Shown one piece after another: positions 27,471-36,628 of a stretch of 64,000 bases of DNA. Position numbers and translations under genes: made by a program. The stretch's first letter is position 1; the number at the start of each line of letters is the position of its first letter. Source of the stretch: Thermocoleostomius sinensis A174 (lineage in GTDB: Bacteria > Cyanobacteriota > Cyanobacteriia > Elainellales > Elainellaceae); NCBI RefSeq assembly GCF_026802175.1, contig NZ_CP113797.1:3015026-3079025 (forward strand), given 5' to 3'. The notes under the pieces are model-generated. The model had not been told where the DNA came from, made no database searches, and saw nothing but the letters and a program-made list of their open reading frames with translations.

Positions 27471-27908
27471 GTGGAACTTTCCTGTAAAAGTGAGTATGCG
27501 TTGCTAGCACTGCTAGAGCTAGCTTCCCACTACAGTGACGGCGAACCCCTACAAATCCGTCAAATCGCAGCGGAACAGAGTATTCCCGATCGCTACTTAG
27601 AACAACTCCTGGCAACATTACGGCGTGCTGGACTGGTGCGCAGTCAACGGGGTGCTCGCGGGGGATATTTACTGTCGCGAGAGCCTTGGAAAATCTCTCT
27701 ACTAGATGTCATTAACTGCATTGAAGGGCTTGATTCTAAATCCCCTGAACCCGATCGAGAGGCAAAATCGATCGAAGGCATGGTGATTCGTGAAATTTGG
27801 CAAGAAGCGGGTCAAGCAGCGGATGCAGTTTTACAGAAATATACGCTGCAAGACCTCACTGAGAGCCGTGATGCCAAACGTCAACTAGATATCATGTACT
27901 ACATTTAA
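27471..27908 (+). CDS. Rrf2-family transcriptional regulator, CymR-like
   Basis: 145 residues from GTG 27471 ([18 protein letters not shown], the normal Rrf2 opening); a TTG 6 bp earlier is an alternative. N-terminal winged helix with [19 protein letters not shown] recognition region and [10 protein letters not shown] wing. The three closely spaced Cys that hold an iron-sulfur cluster in IscR/NsrR are absent: only one Cys occurs in that part (NCIEG). This resembles Bacillus CymR, which lacks a cluster and forms a complex with CysK; the two C-termini are also alike (LDIMYYI here). cysK begins 94 bp downstream on the same strand, which supports a role in sulfur/cysteine control, though by context only. 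Confidence 0.85.
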   Translation: MELSCKSEYALLALLELASHYSDGEPLQIRQIAAEQSIPDRYLEQLLATLRRAGLVRSQRGARGGYLLSREPWKISLLDVINCIEGLDSKSPEPDREAKSIEGMVIREIWQEAGQAADAVLQKYTLQDLTESRDAKRQLDIMYYI

Positions 27909-28002
27909 TGCCTCTAAGCTCCCTTTCGTTTGGCTAATCTTCTCGCTCTACTGCTACTTGTGCCGCATCTTATCTTCATGTCAGCCTTTTTATTTCAAAT
28001 CT

Positions 28003-28956
28003 ATGCGCATTGCTAGTGACATCACAAAACTAATTGGTCGTACACCGCTTGTACAGTTAAATCGAATTCCACGGGCTGAAAGTTGCGTTGCCCAGATTGT
28101 TGTGAAGCTTGAGGGAATGAACCCATCAGCATCCGTTAAAGACCGCATTGGCATCAACATGATTGAAGCGGCTGAACGGGATGGCTTGATTACGCCCGGA
28201 AAAACCGTCCTGGTTGAACCCACCTCCGGTAACACAGGAATTGCGTTGGCGATGGCCGCAGCGGCTAAGGGATATCGATTGATCTTAACAATGCCAGAAA
28301 CGATGAGTTCAGAACGACGAGCCATGCTGAGAGCTTATGGAGCCGAGTTAGAACTCACTCCAGGCATTGAAGGGATGGGAGGTTGTATTCAACGGGCGCA
28401 GGAAATCTTAAACTCTACACCTGATGCTTACATGTTGCAGCAATTTCAAAATCCAGCTAATCCGCAAATTCACCGAGAAACCACAGCGATCGAAATCTGG
28501 GAAGACACCGATGGACATGTTGATTTCATTGTGGCAGGTGTTGGCACAGGTGGAACGATCACCGGAGTATCGGAAGTTTTGAAGCAGCGTAAATCAACCT
28601 TTAAAGCAATCGCGGTTGAACCAGCCAATAGCCCCGTTTTGTCAGGCGGAAAGCCAGGCCCTCACAAAATTCAAGGAATTGGGGCTGGCTTCATTCCGCC
28701 GGTGCTACAGGTCAATCTTATTGACGAAGTGATTGCGGTCAGTGACGACGAAGCGATCGAGTATGGGCGACGGCTCGCTCGCGAAGAAGGATTATTATCT
28801 GGAATTTCCAGCGGCGCGGCCCTAGCAGCGGCTGTGCAAGTAGCGCGTCGTCCTGAAAACGCGGGTAAATTGCTAGTGATGATTCAACCTAGCTTTGGAG
28901 AACGTTATCTCAGCACTCCGCTCTTTCAAGATCCAGAATTACTTGCCCCCGTCTAG
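28003..28956 (+). CDS. cysK: cysteine synthase A (O-acetylserine sulfhydrylase)
   Basis: 317 residues from ATG 28003; longer frames from an upstream TTG add a non-conserved leader. PLP-dependent enzyme that makes L-cysteine from O-acetylserine and sulfide. The PLP lysine is Lys46 in [11 protein letters not shown]. The substrate loop TSGNTGIA and the PLP-phosphate loop GTGGTITG are intact, as is GISSGAA near the C-terminus. It follows the CymR-like Rrf2 gene and is probably its target or partner. No cysE is nearby. Confidence 0.93.
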   Translation: MRIASDITKLIGRTPLVQLNRIPRAESCVAQIVVKLEGMNPSASVKDRIGINMIEAAERDGLITPGKTVLVEPTSGNTGIALAMAAAAKGYRLILTMPETMSSERRAMLRAYGAELELTPGIEGMGGCIQRAQEILNSTPDAYMLQQFQNPANPQIHRETTAIEIWEDTDGHVDFIVAGVGTGGTITGVSEVLKQRKSTFKAIAVEPANSPVLSGGKPGPHKIQGIGAGFIPPVLQVNLIDEVIAVSDDEAIEYGRRLAREEGLLSGISSGAALAAAVQVARRPENAGKLLVMIQPSFGERYLSTPLFQDPELLAPV

Positions 28957-29020
28957 TACTGTCTAGTAGATATCCGCCATCCCCCTCCCTGTCTTGACTC
29001 TGCGCTTATACAATGGGCGT

Positions 29021-29737
29021 ATGGAGCATTTCACCCACTACGAAACCCTAGACGTTTCCCCCACTGCAAGCCACGCTGATATTAAACGCGCCTATCGACG
29101 GCTTGCCAAGCAATTTCATCCCGATAGCAATCGTGAGACCGCCAATCACGATCGCATTGCCGCCATCAATGCTGCCTACGAAATTTTAGGAGATCCCCAA
29201 CAGCGGCAATCTTACGATCGGCAACTCCATGATCCGAGTGGGTTCTACCGACGCTACGATCCCGTTGAAGTTAACAATCGCCAACAGCGAACAGCCGCCG
29301 CCCAGGCACAATATCAACAACGTAAAACCGGACGGGATAGTGACGAACAACTTCAGCGATGGTTAAGCCAGGTATATCAACCCGTGAATCGGTTACTGTT
29401 GCGCATTTTGAATCCCCTTGCCGATCAAATCGACGATCTGGCTGCTGATCCCTTTGATGATGAATTACTAGGCGATTTTCAACTATATTTAGACGATTGT
29501 CGTGACTACTTGCAACAAGCACAGCGATCGTTTCGTTCCTTGCCCAATCCTTCTAACGTGGCAGGTGTCGCGGCCCACTTGTATTACTGCCTCAACCAAG
29601 TAGGTGATGGACTAGACGAACTGGAACGGTTTGTCACCAGCTACGACGATTATTACTTGCATACCGGACAAGAGCTATTTCGCATCGCGGCAGGATTAAG
29701 ACGCGACGCTCAAACTGCCATCCGAGAAATCCGCTAA
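29021..29737 (+). CDS. J-domain (DnaJ-like) protein
   Basis: 238 residues from ATG 29021. N-terminal J domain (residues ~4-68: HYETLDVSPTASHADIKRAY, catalytic HPD in QFHPDSN, then AAYEILGDPQQRQSYDRQL), followed by a linker and an uncharacterised helical C-terminal part (~110-238). It lacks the Gly/Phe and zinc-finger regions of true DnaJ, so it is a type III J protein that stimulates an Hsp70. The C-terminal half probably selects the client or location but is unrecognised. Confidence 0.87.
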   Translation: MEHFTHYETLDVSPTASHADIKRAYRRLAKQFHPDSNRETANHDRIAAINAAYEILGDPQQRQSYDRQLHDPSGFYRRYDPVEVNNRQQRTAAAQAQYQQRKTGRDSDEQLQRWLSQVYQPVNRLLLRILNPLADQIDDLAADPFDDELLGDFQLYLDDCRDYLQQAQRSFRSLPNPSNVAGVAAHLYYCLNQVGDGLDELERFVTSYDDYYLHTGQELFRIAAGLRRDAQTAIREIR

Positions 29738-29874
29738 GCTCAATTTGGTGATCCGCGATTTTGGGTTTCGGCCCCAGTTCCAGTTTTTTAAGCGACAATA
29801 GGGGACTGTAGGATTAGCAGACGTAAAATTCTACTGGTTGGCTCGTTTTTTGCTCATCTCTGCTCCATCGACTC

Positions 29875-31236
29875 ATGTCTTTACCTGTTGTTGCAATTAT
29901 TGGTCGCCCCAACGTTGGCAAATCTACCCTCGTGAATCGGTTAGCCGAAGTCAGAGATGCCATTGTGCATGACGAGCCAGGTGTAACCCGCGATCGAACG
30001 TATCGCCCGGCCTATTGGCGCGATCGAGATTTTTTAGTAGTCGATACGGGTGGGTTGGTCTTTGATGACGATACGGAGTTTTTACCGCTGATTCGAGAAC
30101 AGGCCATGCTGGCCTTATCGGAAGCGAGCGTGGCAATTTTTGTAGTAGACGGGCAAGCCGGACTGACTGGAGCTGATGAAGCTATTGCTACCTGGTTGCG
30201 ACAACAGCCCGTTCCAGTGCTGCTAGCAGTGAATAAGTGTGAATCACCAGAACGAGGAGCCATTCAAGCCGCTGAGTTTTGGAGTTTAGGGTTCGGTGAA
30301 CCTTTTCCGATTTCCAGCATCCACGGCAGCGGCACGGGCGAATTGTTAGATCAACTGGTAGAGTATTTACCACCCAGCGAGGATGTTGAAGAGGTTGAAG
30401 AAATCAAGGTGGCGATCGTGGGTCGCCCTAATGTGGGCAAGTCCAGTCTGCTGAATGCATTTGTGGGGGAGCAACGAGCAATTGTCAGTCCAATTTCGGG
30501 GACAACACGTGATGCGATCGATACAGTGGTGGAGCGACAAGGGCAGCGCTATCGCTTGATTGATACCGCTGGCATTCGTAAAAAGAAAAATGTTGAATAT
30601 GGACCGGAGTTCTTTGGCATCAATCGAGCCTTTAAATCGATTCGCCGAGCCGATGTAGTGCTAATGGTGATCGATGCGATTGACGGTGTAACAGAGCAAG
30701 ATCAAAAATTGGCCGGACGCATTCTCGAAGACGGGCGGGCTTGTGTGATTGTCGTCAATAAGTGGGACGCGATCGAGAAAGATTCGTATACCATTTATGA
30801 ATACGAAAAACACTTGCAAGGACGACTACATTTTACAGAATGGGCAGAAACCATTTTTGTCAGCGCTTTAACTGGTCTGCGAGTTGATAAAATTATCGAT
30901 CTAGTGAATACAGCCGCAGAGCAACACAAGCGACGTGTCAGCACGTCAGTAATTAATGAGGTCCTAGAGGAAGCGGTCAGTTGGCACACTCCACCCACTA
31001 CCCGACAGGGACGGCAAGGCAAAATTTACTATGGTACTCAAGTCACAAGTCGGCCACCAACCATTACCTTGTTTGTCAACAATCCGGACCTTTTCAATGA
31101 TAGTTATCGCCGGTACATTGAGCGTCAGTTTCGTCAGCATTTAGGCTTTAAGGGAACACCAATTCGATTGCTGTGGCGAGGGAAAAAGTTGCGCGATCTC
31201 GAGCGAAACAACCCAAACCGTGCCACTAAGGTTTGA
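29875..31236 (+). CDS. der: ribosome biogenesis GTPase Der (EngA)
   Basis: 453 residues with two tandem Era-like GTPase domains: the first with GRPNVGKST at ~8 and DTGG, the second with GRPNVGKSS at ~181 and DTAG, NKWD. The C-terminal KH-like domain follows ([19 protein letters not shown]). Der is essential and acts in 50S subunit assembly. All nucleotide-binding motifs are intact in both domains. The CbiQ-like gene follows after 14 bp and is probably in the same transcript. Confidence 0.95.
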   Translation: MSLPVVAIIGRPNVGKSTLVNRLAEVRDAIVHDEPGVTRDRTYRPAYWRDRDFLVVDTGGLVFDDDTEFLPLIREQAMLALSEASVAIFVVDGQAGLTGADEAIATWLRQQPVPVLLAVNKCESPERGAIQAAEFWSLGFGEPFPISSIHGSGTGELLDQLVEYLPPSEDVEEVEEIKVAIVGRPNVGKSSLLNAFVGEQRAIVSPISGTTRDAIDTVVERQGQRYRLIDTAGIRKKKNVEYGPEFFGINRAFKSIRRADVVLMVIDAIDGVTEQDQKLAGRILEDGRACVIVVNKWDAIEKDSYTIYEYEKHLQGRLHFTEWAETIFVSALTGLRVDKIIDLVNTAAEQHKRRVSTSVINEVLEEAVSWHTPPTTRQGRQGKIYYGTQVTSRPPTITLFVNNPDLFNDSYRRYIERQFRQHLGFKGTPIRLLWRGKKLRDLERNNPNRATKV

Positions 31237-31250
31237 GGATCTGAGGATCT

Positions 31251-32231
31251 ATGGACTTACTACGATCGCTACCGATCGGGCTGTATTTAGAACAACCTAT
31301 TAGCTGGTTGCATACTTTAGATGCACGGGTCAAGTTAGGATGGTTGCTGAGCTTTCTCCTGACCCCCATCGCTGCGAGTCCAGAATGGCGACTATCGCTA
31401 GTGGGTTGGCTTTTTCTGTTGACACTATTGTCTCTGTTGCCCTTTCGCGTTTGGCAACGGCAACTGGGCTTAATTCTATTGTTTAGCTTACTGTTGTTTA
31501 TAGTGACAATGTTTGCGCCCGACGGGATTACGGTGTCTAAGCAACCGCGCCTTCCCAACAACGAACTGGTGGTTCAATCAACTTCCCTGCCTGCCAATGC
31601 CACCCCTCCCCTCAGCGAATCGACGCCATCTGAGCAACCCTCCCCCAATTCACTCTCTGAAATTGAAGAGCCAGTGCAGCTACCACAGCCAACTGGATAT
31701 CGCTATGTTCTATTTCACAAAGGTGCCATTCGGATTACGCGCCGATCGCTAGAATTGGCGATTCGACTGTCAACCCTGACGTTTGTTTTGATCTACAGCA
31801 CTAACCTGTTTTTAATGACCACTGCTCCTGAGGAAATCACCGCTGGTATCGATAATTTGATGCAACCCTTGCGACGATTTAACATTCCAGTCACCGAGAT
31901 TGTCTTAACTCTGACGTTGTCCTTGCGCTTTATTCCTCTAGTCTTAGAAGAAGTGCAAAATCTGGTGCGATCCGTTCGGACTCGGGCGATTAATTGGAAA
32001 AAGCTAGGGTTTCGTGGCTCCATGCAAGTATGGACAATGATTGCAGAACGATTGATCGACAACCTGCTAGTTCGAGCCGAGCAGATTGCCAGCGCCATGC
32101 AAGTACGTGGTTTTACGAGTCCTAATCAGCACCGGGTACAATGGCACCAATCTCGGTTGCGCTTACGCGATTGGTTTGCGATCGTGGGGATCGGTGTTTT
32201 TTGGAGCGCTCGCTGGCTGGTTGGCAGTTAA
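31251..32231 (+). CDS. CbiQ/EcfT-family energy-coupling factor transmembrane protein
   Basis: 326 residues with four or more hydrophobic helices: two near 25-75, one near 80-95, one near 165-190 and one at the C-terminus. A Pro/Ser/Glu-rich insertion at ~105-150 is unlike the compact family members. The ARTRAINWKKLG-type segment near 235 (VRTRAINW) is the EcfT coupling motif region. EcfT proteins link two ATPases to a substrate-binding S component in cobalt or vitamin uptake. No ATPase or S component is adjacent, so the partners must be elsewhere. It overlaps no neighbour and starts 14 bp after der. Confidence 0.8.
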   Translation: MDLLRSLPIGLYLEQPISWLHTLDARVKLGWLLSFLLTPIAASPEWRLSLVGWLFLLTLLSLLPFRVWQRQLGLILLFSLLLFIVTMFAPDGITVSKQPRLPNNELVVQSTSLPANATPPLSESTPSEQPSPNSLSEIEEPVQLPQPTGYRYVLFHKGAIRITRRSLELAIRLSTLTFVLIYSTNLFLMTTAPEEITAGIDNLMQPLRRFNIPVTEIVLTLTLSLRFIPLVLEEVQNLVRSVRTRAINWKKLGFRGSMQVWTMIAERLIDNLLVRAEQIASAMQVRGFTSPNQHRVQWHQSRLRLRDWFAIVGIGVFWSARWLVGS

Positions 32232-32264
32232 AACTTTAAACCTGTAACCTCGAACAGAGAGTAT

Positions 32265-32302
32265 GCGCTTAAAAGCGCTAAAATTTTGTAGCATAAAGCT
32301 AC
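32265..32302 (+). terminator. twin hairpins after the der-cbiQ pair
   Basis: GCGCTT-AA-AAGCGC (32265-32278) is followed by TAAAATTTTG, then GTAGC-ATAAA-GCTAC (32288-32302) is followed by CTTTA. Both lie in the 348 bp between the CbiQ-like gene and pipX, where no other gene is seen. Confidence 0.55.
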
Positions 32303-32579
32303 CTTTATGGGAAATCACGACTCAATTTGATTGACTCATTCCCCGCTAGGTTGGACATCCCAAAAGCTTTGCAATAGCCTAACTGCGTCCAACTTCCTCA
32401 CAAGGTTTCTTTCAGTACTAAACCTGATTTGAAGTTTGAGTCACTTAAGGTAGTGTCAGGGAATGTTCATTCACGTCCCTTGACTAGTTCATTCAAGTTA
32501 GTTGTCAGCTTCGTTGCAATTGTCCGCGCCACTTGGCCCAATGTTAGATCCCATTTTTCCTAATGCAGCCAAAGTCCAA

Positions 32580-32849
32580 ATGAACCCTGAAACCTACTTA
32601 AACCATCCGACATTTGGTCTGCTATTTCGAGTTTGTTTGATTGAAGAACATCGAGAGTTATTTGCTACTCTATATGCTCAGCGGCTGTTTTTTGTTGTCA
32701 CCACTGAAGCAAACGGTATTCGGTTTGAGCCAATTGGCCGAGCAGATGCACGTATTTTGGTAGAAAGCCGTTTGAGAGATCTTCGTCGCAGTGGACAGCA
32801 TCAGGAATATACTCAGCTTCAGGTGACTCATAAGCAAACGTTCCAATGA
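32580..32849 (+). CDS. pipX: PII-interacting protein PipX
   Basis: 89 residues from ATG 32580, where the conserved start (MNPETYLNHPTFGLLFRVC) begins; a longer frame from 32502 adds a non-conserved leader. PipX is a small Tudor-like protein that binds either PII (GlnB) or the activator NtcA according to 2-oxoglutarate/ADP levels, and so links nitrogen status to gene expression. ELFATLYAQRLFFVV and RFEPIGRADAR match the family closely. It overlaps pipY by 4 bp (ATGA), which is the conserved arrangement in cyanobacteria. Confidence 0.95.
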   Translation: MNPETYLNHPTFGLLFRVCLIEEHRELFATLYAQRLFFVVTTEANGIRFEPIGRADARILVESRLRDLRRSGQHQEYTQLQVTHKQTFQ

Positions 32850-33541
32850 CGCACTTCCTCAAAGCTGAACAATTGGCCGATCGCTTGCGCGAAATTCGAC
32901 AGACATTACCCGCTTCAGTGAAGCTGATCGCGGTCACTAAACAAGTCCCTGTGGAACTAATGCGGATTGCCTATGAGCTTGGTATCCGCGACTTTGGTGA
33001 GAGTCGTATCCAAGAAGCTAGCACCAAACAAGCACAACTGCGTGACTTAGCTGATGTTACCTGGCACTTGATTGGTCATTTACAAAGTAATAAAGCAGCA
33101 AAAGCGTTGGAGTTGTTTGAATGGATACATTCAGTGGATAACTTAAAACTTGCAAACCGTTTGAATCAATTGGCCAAAACCTGTTGTAGGAAGCCAAATA
33201 TTTGCTTACAAGTAAAGCTCTTGCCTGATCCCAATAAGTATGGATGGAATCCAACCGATTTGTTAACAGACTTGCCAGACTTAAATCAATGTACTCATCT
33301 CAATATCGTTGGACTCATGGCAATTCCTCCCTATGGATTGGAGCCAGCCCAAACTCTGTCTGTGTTTCAACAAACTCAACAACTTGCTGAGCAGATTCGT
33401 CAGCAGAACTGGCCTAATCTTCAGATGCAGCAGCTTTCAATGGGCATGTCTGACGATTACTTGTTGGCGATCGAGGCAGGATCAACCATGGTGCGATTAG
33501 GACGAACGCTATTTGGTGAACGGCCGTCAAATGAACAATAG
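32846..33541 (+). CDS. pipY: PipY, YggS-family PLP-binding protein
   Basis: 231 residues, a single TIM-barrel PLP-binding protein (COG0325). The PLP lysine is in LIAVTKQVP. FGESRIQEA, WHLIGHLQSNK and SMGMSDDYLLAIEAGSTMVR are family signatures, the last forming the phosphate-binding end. It keeps PLP and amino-acid pools balanced and has no known catalytic reaction. Translational coupling to pipX by the ATGA overlap supports the name. Confidence 0.93.
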   Translation: MTHFLKAEQLADRLREIRQTLPASVKLIAVTKQVPVELMRIAYELGIRDFGESRIQEASTKQAQLRDLADVTWHLIGHLQSNKAAKALELFEWIHSVDNLKLANRLNQLAKTCCRKPNICLQVKLLPDPNKYGWNPTDLLTDLPDLNQCTHLNIVGLMAIPPYGLEPAQTLSVFQQTQQLAEQIRQQNWPNLQMQQLSMGMSDDYLLAIEAGSTMVRLGRTLFGERPSNEQ

Positions 33542-34612
33542 GTAGGCAACAGGTCAACGGTAAAACAGAACAGATACGATAGCTAGCTTGGTTTATCTAT
33601 CCCTGAATAAGCTAGCGCTTCAAATGGTTAAGGGAAATTTAATTAAACTTAAATTGCAACAAAAATAATTCACCATCTTTGCTGAGTCATTTCTTCCGAA
33701 ATGCGAGAAAATAAGCGATGCTGCAAGCAAAACTTAGAATGTTTTCCGCATGACGATAGTTGCAAGTGCAGCCGACCTAGCCAACTTGTAGAAGCAAAAT
33801 TGCGGTTTTCCTAAATAGGTTGACATCGAGCATTTATGCGCTATACTCTACAGGTGTTAAAACAAGGCGGTCAGACCGCTATCAGTAGCGTAGTTTAGGG
33901 GGCTATTCAGTGGTGATTCGGTGGAAAGAGCAGTTATCTCATCTGCACGATTTGTATACTGTTGTGATAAGTTTAAAAGCCCGATTCATGTAACAAGGCT
34001 AAGATCGGGAAGCAACTTTAAGGTTTAATTTAGGTTTGATTGTTCAATCGAGCAGCCGCATGTTCTATATTGAACAATGCCGACCGATCGACTGATGCCA
34101 GTTAGATTGACATTCAAGCTTTCATTTATTTAGTTTTTTAACCAAGGCTGGGTGAGTGGAGTTTTCATTTCCTTGCACCTCGATTTTTTGGCAGCATTGT
34201 GATAACAATGGGCAGGTTTCTCGTGTGCTATGTGTGTTAATCGCTGTCCATGTTTTGTTTTCGTATTTTGTTTCTGAGACTCTTTAAATTAGTTAGTTTC
34301 GATCGGTTCTGCTAGAGAAATTTGGGGTATACTGTTGACTCAATCAAGTGACTCAAATCAAGTAGGTCAAGGTAACAGGGTGCTGATAAGAGCGAGCATT
34401 GTTTTGATGTTGAAGCCTCTGGCTTGGGTTTCGCTACAGAATTTGCCCTGGAATTGGTTATCTCGGTAACACTTAAATGTGACGCAGAGTTATTTTCCAG
34501 GAAGCGTTTCACAAAGTTTCATCTGTACATGAGGATACTGGTCAAAGAATCGATTTCTGGGCTAGCCTTAGGTGCTTTTCAAGTTAACCCTAGTTGTGAT
34601 GGAGCGTGAACA
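33542..34612. promoter_or_regulatory. 1.07-kb non-coding region upstream of sepF
   Basis: No convincing gene in 1071 bp. A good vegetative promoter, TTGACA (33820-33825) and TATACT (33842-33847) with 16-bp spacing, would start RNA near 33854, about 750 nt before sepF. Downstream are a short GCGGTC-A-GACCGC hairpin (33867-33879), a perfect 10-bp inverted repeat ATTGTTCAAT/ATTGAACAAT (34039-34078, loop 20), and a second TATACT-like box near 34328. The region could be a long sepF leader, a small RNA gene, or both. Confidence 0.45.
33820..33847 (+). promoter_or_regulatory. strong sigma-70-type promoter
   Basis: TTGACA at 33820-33825 and TATACT at 33842-33847, 16 bp apart. This is close to the vegetative consensus and the best match seen in the window. 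No ORF follows within 700 bp, so the product would be an untranslated RNA or a very long leader. Confidence 0.55.
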
Positions 34613-35194
34613 GTGAGCAATATCTTTTCTAAACTAAGAGATTTTGTTGGGCTGAATGATCCCGTAGATTATGAGTATGAATATGCTGAAGTAGACGGGG
34701 AAGAGTACCGCAATCTCTACCAAGAAGAACATCCTCAGCCAGCAACGACGATTCCTGAAGAAGAACCGCGGCGGCGGCGGCTACGTGAGCGTATGACCCT
34801 TTCGAACGAAACATCTGGAGTTGGGACTGTGAGCAATGTAATTGGAATGCCCGGTGCAGTGAATGGAATGTCTGAAGTTGTGGTGATGGAGCCTCGTAGC
34901 TTTGAAGAAATGCCGCAAGCCATTCGGGCACTGCGCGAACGGAAATCGGTGGTGTTGAATTTAACAATTATGGACCCCGATCAAGCGCAACGGGCGGTGG
35001 ATTTTATCGCTGGTGGCACCTACGCGATCGATGGTCATCAAGAGCGGATTGGCGAAAGCATTTTCTTGTTCACCCCCAACTGTGTTCAGGTCAGTACGCA
35101 ATTGACCCCAGACATGGTAACACCTCAACCGCAAATGCGTCCGCGCGCCACCCCCACTCCTGCCTGGACAGCCGATCAAGCTAGAATGGCCTAA
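34613..35194 (+). CDS. sepF: cell division protein SepF
   Basis: 193 residues from GTG 34613. N-terminal amphipathic membrane-binding helix ([16 protein letters not shown]), acidic linker with [13 protein letters not shown], then the SepF core (~85-165: [53 protein letters not shown]) and a Pro-rich tail. SepF bundles FtsZ filaments and anchors the Z-ring to the membrane; cyanobacteria call it Cdv2. proC follows after 56 bp, the common cyanobacterial order after pipX-pipY. Confidence 0.95.
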   Translation: MSNIFSKLRDFVGLNDPVDYEYEYAEVDGEEYRNLYQEEHPQPATTIPEEEPRRRRLRERMTLSNETSGVGTVSNVIGMPGAVNGMSEVVVMEPRSFEEMPQAIRALRERKSVVLNLTIMDPDQAQRAVDFIAGGTYAIDGHQERIGESIFLFTPNCVQVSTQLTPDMVTPQPQMRPRATPTPAWTADQARMA

Positions 35195-35250
35195 TGAGAA
35201 GCAGTTCTTCAATGGTGTGCTCCATATTCCTTCAGGAGAGCTAGAGTTCA

Positions 35251-36057
35251 TTGACAGCAAAACTTGGGATTATTGGCGGCGGGGTAATGGCTGAAGCGTT
35301 GTTGTCCCGCCTTATTTCACGGGGAACCCATCAAGCACAAGACGTTTGGGTAAGCGAACCATTACCATCACGTCGAGACTTTTTGGCGCAACAATATGGC
35401 ATTCACGCTACGGGTGATAATCAGGCGGTGGTGGCTGAGGTAGACGTGCTGTTGTTGGCAATTAAGCCCCAGGTGTTTCAATCCGTTGTGGATGCACTTA
35501 TGCCACCAGCTGCCGCTTCGGAGCAATTAGTCATCTCTATTCTGGCAGGCGTGTCAATTCAAAAACTAGAAGCGGCCTTTCCAGGACAACCAGTGATCCG
35601 CACGATGCCCAACACTCCCGCTACGATCGGAGCAGGCATGACGGCGATTACACCCGGACATCAAGCCAATCCTAACCATGTGCAAATAGCGCAACAGATT
35701 TTTGCGGCGGTAGGAGAGGTAGTAGAAGTACCAGAGTCGATGATGGATGCTGTCACTGGGCTTTCAGGATCAGGACCTGGCTATGTAGCGGTGATGATTG
35801 AGGCGTTGATTGATGGTGGGGTAGCAGCGGGGTTGCCACGAGCTATTGCCACTCAACTCGCGATTCAAACAGTGCGCGGTACGGCTGAATTATTGCAAAC
35901 CCAATCGTTGCATCCGGCAGTTCTGAAAGATCGGGTAACTAGTCCAGGAGGAACTACGATCGCAGGGATTGCCCACTTGGAACAAGCAGGGTTTCGATCG
36001 GCAATCATCGAGGCAGTGCGAGCAGCCTATCGTCGATCGCAAGAATTGGGGCGGTAG
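35251..36057 (+). CDS. proC: pyrroline-5-carboxylate reductase
   Basis: 268 residues from TTG 35251, the only start consistent with the conserved opening KLGIIGGGVMAEALLSRL (NADPH-binding Gly-rich loop). CAGGAGA lies upstream at about 35233. It reduces pyrroline-5-carboxylate to proline. VIRTMPNTPATIGAGMTAIT and the C-terminal LKDRVTSPGGTTIAGIAHLE signature are intact. The linkage with pipY (a PLP homeostasis protein) and sepF is widespread in cyanobacteria and Gram-positives. Confidence 0.94.
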   Translation: MTAKLGIIGGGVMAEALLSRLISRGTHQAQDVWVSEPLPSRRDFLAQQYGIHATGDNQAVVAEVDVLLLAIKPQVFQSVVDALMPPAAASEQLVISILAGVSIQKLEAAFPGQPVIRTMPNTPATIGAGMTAITPGHQANPNHVQIAQQIFAAVGEVVEVPESMMDAVTGLSGSGPGYVAVMIEALIDGGVAAGLPRAIATQLAIQTVRGTAELLQTQSLHPAVLKDRVTSPGGTTIAGIAHLEQAGFRSAIIEAVRAAYRRSQELGR

Positions 36058-36628
36058 AGACCGTTCGTGGCAATCGCGCCGCGAAGTGGCGTTCCGCTCG
36101 CTTCCCTCGTTTAAGACAAATCAGTAGAACTATTAAGCACGGGGTTACGCAGTTGAAAAAAAGGGGAGATGCGGTAGAGCCAAAGCATGAATAGACTAGT
36201 CTAAAATTCATCTGAAACGCTTCAGATTAGGTTTGGGAGCAGCAAGCATTCATCAACAAGGCATCAAGAATTGACAAAAGTAAACTTTGGTATCGTTCAC
36301 AGAATTTGCAAGCTAAGAGCAGTATATTAATAACAGAAGCAACCAAGCTTCGATGGCAGATTTAACAGCCAAGTCCACATCGTCAACATAAGAGGTAAGA
36401 GCGCTGTTTTATCTGAATCTGTCTCGTCCAACTGTAACAGCATCCGATCGAAACGTTGATAGTTCCTCTGGGTAGTTTTAGAGAGCAATGTCAAGGATAA
36501 CGTTGATACAAAATCAATGGGTCAATCCAGACAACTCTAGATAGAATCATTAAGGAGAGGAAATTACTCAAACGTGCAGGTATCTGGATGCTGTTACCGC
36601 TTTAAAGCCAAACGGGGCAGAATAAAAT
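36058..36628. other. intergenic region with a small GC-rich hairpin
   Basis: 571 bp with no convincing gene. CGCC-GCGAAGT-GGCG near 36078-36092 and the following CCGCTCGCTTCC may be a repeat remnant. AAGGAGAGG at about 36551 resembles a ribosome binding site, but it is followed only by a 32-codon GTG frame that runs into the next gene out of frame. Confidence 0.3.

Noticed and set aside
31251-32231. A complete ECF vitamin or cobalt transporter locus
   Set aside because: Only the CbiQ/EcfT-like membrane subunit is present. No ATPase or substrate-binding gene flanks it.
34424-34609. 61-codon frame that ends just before sepF
   Set aside because: It has no conserved content. The promoter-like and hairpin features upstream suggest a leader instead.
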